Source of the DNA: GCA-002840305 sp964609365
GTDB lineage: Bacteria; Patescibacteriota; Patescibacteriia; Patescibacteriales; UBA12465
Direction of reading: 5' to 3'
Length of the DNA stretch: 28,401 nucleotides
Assembly (NCBI GenBank): GCA_964609365.1
Contig: CAZSRC010000008.1
Coordinates: 1-28,401 of the forward strand
The translations under genes and the position numbers were made by a program. The notes under the pieces are model-generated. The model worked only from the letters and a program-made list of their open reading frames with translations, made no database searches and was not told the DNA's origin. Position 1 is the first letter of the stretch; each line of letters begins with the position of its first letter. Of the stretch, positions 23,570 to 28,401 are shown in pieces.

Positions 23570-25706
23570 AAATTTAGATTTTGCCAAAAAAAGAATAGAA
23601 AAGTTAAAACAGGAGATAAACTTCCATCGCTATAACTATCATGTCTTAGATAAGGAGAGTATTAGCGAAGCAGCTTTAGATAGTTTAAAGAATGAATTAT
23701 TTAAACTTGAACTTGAATTCCCTCAATTTATAAGTAGTGACTCTCCAACTCAAAAAGTTGGCGGAAAAGCTCTTGATAAATTTGAAAAATCAACTCACTT
23801 TAGTCCAATGTTGTCTCTTTTTGATGCTTTTTCCGAGGATGATATGCGCTCATGGCAGGAAAGATCATCCCGTTTTTTATTTAATAGTAATAATTTTAAT
23901 AATTATTGGAATTATTATTGTGAGTTAAAGTTGGATGGATTGGCTGTAAATATAAAATATAAAAATACTGAGTTTGTAGAAGCTTCATCTCGTGGAGATG
24001 GAAAGATTGGTGAAAATATTAGTTCAAATATTAAGGTAATCAACTCTGTCCCTTTAAAATTTATTATTCCAAAGGAAAGTGATTTGAAGAAAATATGTGA
24101 TAATCCCAAAGAGGTTTTGGATTTTATAAAATCTTCATGGATAGAGGTTAGGGGGGAAGCGATTATGACAAAAAGTGATTTTAATAAGTTGAACTCAAAA
24201 TACAAATTAGAAGGTAAAAATATTTTATCTAATACTAGAAATGGTGCCGCTGGATCTCTTAGACAATTAGATCCTGCATTATCAGCAGAAAGATCTTTGC
24301 AGTTTTATGCCTATGATATTATTTTTTATGATAAAAATTTTAAAAAATTAAATGTATTAAAAAGTAGAGAGTCTGCTGATATTTTAGCAAAAATATTAGG
24401 ATTTAAGGTTATAAAAGAAAATTCTTTAAAAAATAATTTAAATGATGTTTTTGAGTTTCATAGATATTGGGAGAAGAACAAAGAAAATCTTGATTTTAAT
24501 ATTGATGGCTTGGTTGTTAAGGTTAATAATTTAGATTTTTGGGATAAACTTGGTGTTATTGGTAAGGCTCCTCGCTATGCTATGGCCTATAAATTTTCAG
24601 CTGAGCAGGGCAGTAGTGTTATAAAAAAACTTGTCTGGCAAATTGGCAGAACTGGGATTTTAACACCAACAGCTGTAATAGAGCCAATTAGATTAGCAGG
24701 CGCTACTATTAGCAGGGCAACTCTTCATAATATGGATGAAATAAATAGACTTGATTTAAGAATAGGAGATACTGTTTTGGTTGAAAGAGCTGGCGATGTT
24801 ATTCCTAAAATAATATCTGTTTTAAAAAACTTAAGAGATGGTTCTGAGCAAAAAATTTATACACCAAAAAAATGCCCAATTTGTGATAGTTTAGTTTCAA
24901 AAGAGTCTAATGAGGTGGCTTATCGATGTTCAAATGCTCGCTGTTATGCTGTTAATTTAAGGCAGATAATTCATTTTGTTTCTAAAAATGCCCTAGATAT
25001 TGAAAATTTAGGACCTAAGGTTGTGGAGCAATTATTAGGCGAGGGATTGATTTCCGACTTCTCTGATTTATATGGGGTTAAAAAAGAAGATCTTTTAGCC
25101 CTGGAAAGATTTGCCGAAAAGTCTGCAGAAAATTTAATAAAATCAATAAGCGCTAAAAGAAAAATAGAAATTAATAGATTTATCTTTGCCCTGGGAATAA
25201 GACATGTTGGTGAAGAGTCTGCTACCTCTTTAAGTGAATATTTGCAATTAATTATTAATAATCCGCAAAAAAAACAAATTTCTGTTGATTTTTTTGTAAA
25301 AAAAATTAGAAAAATAAGTTTAATTGATTTAGAGTCAATAAATGATTTTGGTCCTGCGCTATCCAAGAGTCTAATTAGTTTTTTTCAAGATGAGCATAAT
25401 TTAAAGATATTAGAAAAATTAAATAATTTTAATATAAAATTAATTTTTAGAGAAAAAAAACAAGGACTTGATTTAAATAATAAGGTTTTCTCTAAGAGTT
25501 TTGTTTTAACGGGAACTTTGGATAGTTTGACAAGAGATAGGGCAAAAGCTAAAATAAAAGAACTCGGAGGAAAGGTGTTTTCTTCTATTAATAAGGATTT
25601 AGATTATTTAGTGCTCGGCTCTAATCCTGGCACCAAACATAAAAAAGCGCAAGATTTAAAAGTAAAAATACTAAATGAGAGCGATTTTTTAGATTTAATA
25701 AAATAG
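23562..25706 (+). CDS. ligA: NAD-dependent DNA ligase LigA
   Basis: A 714-residue bacterial ligase that joins nicks in replication and repair using NAD+. Domains: Ia (about residues 1-75, with HRYNYHVLD and DSPTQKVGG), the nucleotidyltransferase core with adenylated Lys123 in CELKLDGLA and the SRGDGKIGE strand, the OB fold (QIGRTGILTPTAVIEPI), a four-Cys zinc finger (CPIC...CSNARC), the HhH region (FALGIRHVGEESA) and a C-terminal BRCT domain (FVLTGTLDSLTRD to the end). Slightly longer than the E. coli enzyme (671). The ATG at 23562 overlaps the preceding pilin gene's stop by 8 nt (ATGAATAA), and the next gene, gatC, follows by 2 nt. It ends in TAG. Confidence 0.97.
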   Translation: MNKNLDFAKKRIEKLKQEINFHRYNYHVLDKESISEAALDSLKNELFKLELEFPQFISSDSPTQKVGGKALDKFEKSTHFSPMLSLFDAFSEDDMRSWQERSSRFLFNSNNFNNYWNYYCELKLDGLAVNIKYKNTEFVEASSRGDGKIGENISSNIKVINSVPLKFIIPKESDLKKICDNPKEVLDFIKSSWIEVRGEAIMTKSDFNKLNSKYKLEGKNILSNTRNGAAGSLRQLDPALSAERSLQFYAYDIIFYDKNFKKLNVLKSRESADILAKILGFKVIKENSLKNNLNDVFEFHRYWEKNKENLDFNIDGLVVKVNNLDFWDKLGVIGKAPRYAMAYKFSAEQGSSVIKKLVWQIGRTGILTPTAVIEPIRLAGATISRATLHNMDEINRLDLRIGDTVLVERAGDVIPKIISVLKNLRDGSEQKIYTPKKCPICDSLVSKESNEVAYRCSNARCYAVNLRQIIHFVSKNALDIENLGPKVVEQLLGEGLISDFSDLYGVKKEDLLALERFAEKSAENLIKSISAKRKIEINRFIFALGIRHVGEESATSLSEYLQLIINNPQKKQISVDFFVKKIRKISLIDLESINDFGPALSKSLISFFQDEHNLKILEKLNNFNIKLIFREKKQGLDLNNKVFSKSFVLTGTLDSLTRDRAKAKIKELGGKVFSSINKDLDYLVLGSNPGTKHKKAQDLKVKILNESDFLDLIK

Positions 25707-25708
25707 TT

Positions 25709-25999
25709 ATGGAATTAAATAAAGATAATATTAAAAAAATAGCAGAATTAGCTAAGTTAGAATTAAATGATATTGAAATATTAAAATATCAAGGTCAATT
25801 AAGCTCTGTTTTAGATTATATTGATATATTAAAAGAAGTAGAATGTTCTGACTCGGATATACTAGGTTTGGAATCAGATGAATTTAATAGAACCAGAGAA
25901 GATCTTGCTTTTTCTTGGGATGAAGAAGAAAGAAAAATAGCATTAAAACAGGCCAATGAAAAAGATGGTGATTTTATTAAAGTTAATAGAGTTATTTAA
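25709..25999 (+). CDS. gatC: Asp-tRNA(Asn)/Glu-tRNA(Gln) amidotransferase subunit C
   Basis: A 96-residue GatC, the small subunit that wraps round GatA and stabilises the GatCAB complex, which converts misacylated Glu-tRNA(Gln) or Asp-tRNA(Asn) to the amidated form. The opening KDNIKKIAELAKLELNDIE matches the family's 'v..lA.LA.l.l.e.E' block, followed by LSSVLDYIDILKEVECS and the TREDLAFSW block that corresponds to the usual R-x-D segment. Normal length. It is 2 nt after ligA and 5 nt before gatA. No gatB is in the window. Confidence 0.93.
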   Translation: MELNKDNIKKIAELAKLELNDIEILKYQGQLSSVLDYIDILKEVECSDSDILGLESDEFNRTREDLAFSWDEEERKIALKQANEKDGDFIKVNRVI

Positions 26000-26004
26000 T
26001 TAAA

Positions 26005-27477
26005 ATGAATTTAGAATTTCTAACAATTAAAGATGCTCGATCCTTGATGGATAGCGGTAAAATTAGCTCACTTGATCTAAGTAAGCTTTTTTTGGATAGA
26101 ATAAAAAAAATAGACCCCAAAATAAATTCATGTATTAGTGTTTTTTATGATCAAGCATTGGATGAGGCTAAGCTTGCTGATAAAAGAATGGCTGAGGGAG
26201 AAAAGGGTGATTTATTAGGTATTCCTTATTTATTAAAGGATAATATTTTAGCTAAGGGCCAAAAAACAACAGCCGCATCTAAAATGTTAGAAAATTATAT
26301 AGCCCCATATGATGCTACTGTTGTTAAAAATTTAAAAAGAGCCGGTGCTGTTTTACTTGGAAAGACAAATTTAGATGAATTTGCTCATGGAGCATCTACT
26401 GAAAATTCAGCTTTTTTTACTACAAAAAATCCTTGGGACCTAGAAAGAGTTCCGGGTGGTAGTTCTGGTGGTTCGGCCGCAGCGGTATCTGCTGGTTTTT
26501 GTGTTTTTGCCCTAGGTAGTGATACTGGTGGTTCAATACGTCAGCCAGCCAGCTTTTGTGGTGTTACTGGTTTAAAACCTAGTTATGGTCGAGTTTCTCG
26601 CTTTGGCTTAATTTCTATGACATCCTCTACTGATGTTATCGGTCCAATAACAAAAAATGTTGAAGATGCTGCTATAGTTTTAAAATATATATCAGGTGAA
26701 GATAATTTTGATTTTACTACTAGTAAAAAAATTCCAGAAGATTATACAAAATTTTTAGATAGAGATATCTCTAATTTAAAAATTGGAGTTTTGTCGGATG
26801 TTTTTAATGACTCATTAGATAAAAATATTAAGGATGCCTTTTTGTCTTCTTTGGATTTTTTTAAAAAAGAGGGGGCAAAAATTATCGATATAAAATTGGA
26901 TTATAATAAATATTCTATTCCTGTTTATTACATTATAACCCCTTCAGAGCTTAGCTCTAATTTAGCTAGATTAGATGGTATAAGATATGGTTTTTCTTGG
27001 AAATTTAGCCCCAAAGGGCAGTCATTAGAAAATTTAAATGAAATCTATTTAAAAAATAGAGGTCACTCTTTTGGCCCAGAGGTAAAGCGTCGAATAATGC
27101 TAGGAACCTATGCTTTAAGCTCTGGTTATTATGATGCTTATTATAAAAAAGCTATTTTAGTAAAAGAAATGATTAAAAAAGAATTTGATCAAGCATTTAA
27201 AAAAGTTGATCTTATTTTAAGTCCAACATCCCCCCATACAGCTTTCAAAATTGGAGAGAAATGTAACGATCCATTAAAAATGTACCTAGAAGATATTTTT
27301 GTCACTGGTCCTTCTTTGGCCGGTTTGCCAGCTATTTCAATTCCACTTGGTTTTTCCAATAAATTACCATTTGGTTTGCAAATTTTTTCTAATAAATTTG
27401 AAGAATCTTTGATTTTTAATTTAGCTTATAAATATCAAAAATATAATAATTGCCAAGATTTTCAAAAAGATTTATAA
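26005..27477 (+). CDS. gatA: Asp-tRNA(Asn)/Glu-tRNA(Gln) amidotransferase subunit A
   Basis: A 490-residue amidase-signature enzyme that releases ammonia from glutamine for GatB. The catalytic triad is visible: Lys78 in PYLLKDN, the cis Ser153 in the GGSSGGSAAAVSAG signature and the nucleophile Ser177 in SDTGGSIRQPASFCG. TGLKPSYGRVSRFGL and TFDVFVTGPSLAGLPAISIP-like blocks (here DIFVTGPSLAGLPAISIPLG) are as in bacterial GatA, and the length is normal. It is directly downstream of gatC. With GatCAB, the organism probably makes Gln-tRNA and/or Asn-tRNA by the indirect route. Confidence 0.97.
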   Translation: MNLEFLTIKDARSLMDSGKISSLDLSKLFLDRIKKIDPKINSCISVFYDQALDEAKLADKRMAEGEKGDLLGIPYLLKDNILAKGQKTTAASKMLENYIAPYDATVVKNLKRAGAVLLGKTNLDEFAHGASTENSAFFTTKNPWDLERVPGGSSGGSAAAVSAGFCVFALGSDTGGSIRQPASFCGVTGLKPSYGRVSRFGLISMTSSTDVIGPITKNVEDAAIVLKYISGEDNFDFTTSKKIPEDYTKFLDRDISNLKIGVLSDVFNDSLDKNIKDAFLSSLDFFKKEGAKIIDIKLDYNKYSIPVYYIITPSELSSNLARLDGIRYGFSWKFSPKGQSLENLNEIYLKNRGHSFGPEVKRRIMLGTYALSSGYYDAYYKKAILVKEMIKKEFDQAFKKVDLILSPTSPHTAFKIGEKCNDPLKMYLEDIFVTGPSLAGLPAISIPLGFSNKLPFGLQIFSNKFEESLIFNLAYKYQKYNNCQDFQKDL

Positions 27478-27504
27478 TCTTATTATTATATTAAATTTAA
27501 AAAT

Positions 27505-28365
27505 ATGAACAATTATAAAAAAATATTAATTTTTAGCTCGATTATATTGTTATTGTCTTTATTATTTTTGTTGATTTTTGGAAATAGATTTTTTAATAAT
27601 AATAAAAAAAATGAGGTAGATCAAATAATTGATCTAAATAAAGATAATATTAATAACAATTATTTAAATATAATTTCCAATCTTAGATCCTTGGATGATA
27701 ATGATATTTTTTGGGGAAATAAAGGTAAGTTAGAAATTATAGTTTATGAAGATTTATCTGACTTATATTCATTAAAATTAAACGAATCTCTAAACTTAAT
27801 TAAAGATAATTTTTCTGATGAAGTTGTTATTGTTTTTAGACCATTTGCTGATAAAATGTTTCAAATGTCTTATCCTGTCGCTAATTTTATTTCTTGTGCT
27901 AATGAACAAGAATCATTTTTTTCAGCCAGAGATTTAGTTTTACAAAAATTAAAAGACAATGTTTTGATTAAGGAGGATTTTTCTATATATGCACAGGAAT
28001 TAAATTTAAATTTAGATTTATTTAATGAGTGTATAAAAAATGATAAGTATTATGATGATATTGAAAAAATTAGTGCTGAAGCTCAAACTTTTGGAGTTTA
28101 TGGCTCTCCAGTTTTATTTGTAAACAAGGAAATAGTTGTCGGTGCGAGATCTTTTGATGATGTTGTAAATGGCGGAGGCGAATCTTTACTTGGTTTAAAA
28201 AATATTATTAATAATCATTTAGGAGTAAATGTTTCAGACGAAATTAATGATGATTCTTCTGAAATGATTTTTTGCACAATGGATGCTAAGGTTTGCCCGG
28301 ATGGATCTTTTGTTGGTAGAGATGGTGAAAACAATTGTGATTTTTTTCCTTGCCCAGGAGAATAA
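27505..28365 (+). CDS. Membrane-anchored DsbA-fold protein lacking CXXC, with Cys-rich C-terminal tail
   Basis: A 286-residue protein with an N-terminal anchor (about residues 6-26), a short linker and a thioredoxin/DsbA-like domain (about 75-240). The first strand LEIIVYEDLSDLYSLKL corresponds to the DsbA 'v..f.D..CPyC' site, but residues 81-89 contain no Cys, so the redox active site is missing. The cis-Pro loop is kept in GVYGSPVLFVNKEIV (Pro202). Cys131 (in SCANEQ) and Cys176 (in FNECIKND) match secondary Cys conserved in DsbA-like oxidoreductases and may form a structural disulfide. Residues 257-283 form a separate tail with Cys257, 264, 278 and 283 (FCTMDAKVCPDGSFVGR, ..CDFFPCPG), a motif I associate with secreted proteins of Patescibacteria. 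A chaperone or structural role is possible; function unknown. Confidence 0.82.
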   Translation: MNNYKKILIFSSIILLLSLLFLLIFGNRFFNNNKKNEVDQIIDLNKDNINNNYLNIISNLRSLDDNDIFWGNKGKLEIIVYEDLSDLYSLKLNESLNLIKDNFSDEVVIVFRPFADKMFQMSYPVANFISCANEQESFFSARDLVLQKLKDNVLIKEDFSIYAQELNLNLDLFNECIKNDKYYDDIEKISAEAQTFGVYGSPVLFVNKEIVVGARSFDDVVNGGGESLLGLKNIINNHLGVNVSDEINDDSSEMIFCTMDAKVCPDGSFVGRDGENNCDFFPCPGE

Positions 28366-28370
28366 TCTTT

Positions 28371-28401
28371 GGAGGGTTCGCATAGTGGTCTAGTGCGCAC
28401 G
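28371..28401 (+). tRNA. 5' part of a tRNA gene, probably tRNA-Ser (cut by window end)
   Basis: The first 31 nt of a tRNA: acceptor GGAGGGT (28371-28377), the D arm GCATAGTGGTCTAGTGC with AGTGGT in the loop, and the start of the anticodon stem GCACG. This opening is like bacterial type II tRNA-Ser genes (GGAG...GGTC..GGCGCACG). The anticodon is outside the window, so the identity is inferred. It begins 5 nt after the stop of the DsbA-like gene, so it may be processed from the same transcript. Confidence 0.7.

Noticed and set aside
24971..25366. Long minus-strand frame inside ligA (and similar ones inside other genes, for example 13743-14066 and 10736-11011)
   Set aside because: They lie antisense to clearly identified proteins, have no family resemblance and arise from the AT-rich codon use of the true gene.
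1..28401. CRISPR arrays, insertion sequences, prophage or plasmid elements
   Set aside because: The only tandem repeat is the coding one in znuA. No spaced direct repeats, transposase, integrase or terminal inverted repeats were found, and base composition looks even throughout.

Overview
The window is a very AT-rich, tightly packed stretch from a bacterium that looks like a member of the Candidate Phyla Radiation (Patescibacteria, probably Parcubacteria-like). This is an inference from gene content: a pilM-pilN-pilO-pilB-pilC operon without the outer-membrane PilQ secretin, a run of unusual pseudopilins, a FemX-type transferase, a short ComF, NAD-dependent ligase followed by gatCA, and a Cys-rich CPDGS-type tail on a secreted protein. 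Start codons have no Shine-Dalgarno sequence anywhere in the window. TAA, TAG and TGA all terminate recognisable genes, so the standard bacterial code applies.

Layout. 1-6532: the 3' end of an unidentified gene, a BaiN/HI0933-like flavoprotein, a SAM methyltransferase, a complete zinc uptake system (znuA-znuC-znuB) and metG, which has its own promoter. 6565-11306: an unknown membrane protein ending in a terminator hairpin, then a promoter and a very large orphan sensor histidine kinase. The 5' end of the kinase gene is cut off by an in-frame TAG at codon 54. 11314-13337 (minus strand): comF and a membrane-anchored beta-propeller-like protein, convergent with the kinase and divergent from the pilus operon. 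13462-19520: the type IV pilus inner-membrane machine (pilM, pilN-like, pilO-like, a PilP-like small protein, pilB, pilC). 19542-20953: FemX-like transferase and ybeY. 20958-23569: four pilin-like proteins, one with a Cys-rich tail and one carrying a C-terminal Lcl/DUF1566 adhesin-like domain. 23562-28365: ligA, gatC, gatA and a DsbA-fold membrane-anchored protein without the CXXC active site. The window ends inside a tRNA gene, probably tRNA-Ser.

How it fits together. From 13462 to the end everything is on the plus strand with short gaps or overlaps, so pilus assembly, minor pilins, cell-wall modification and housekeeping genes may share transcripts. Pili plus ComF are compatible with DNA uptake or attachment to a host cell. 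No prepilin peptidase, PilT or obvious major pilin is in the window. I found no CRISPR array, insertion sequence, phage or plasmid gene. The most unusual items are the nonsense-interrupted kinase, the Lcl-tipped pilin, the thiol-less DsbA-like protein, the YbeY with an altered metal site, and the general absence of ribosome binding sites.
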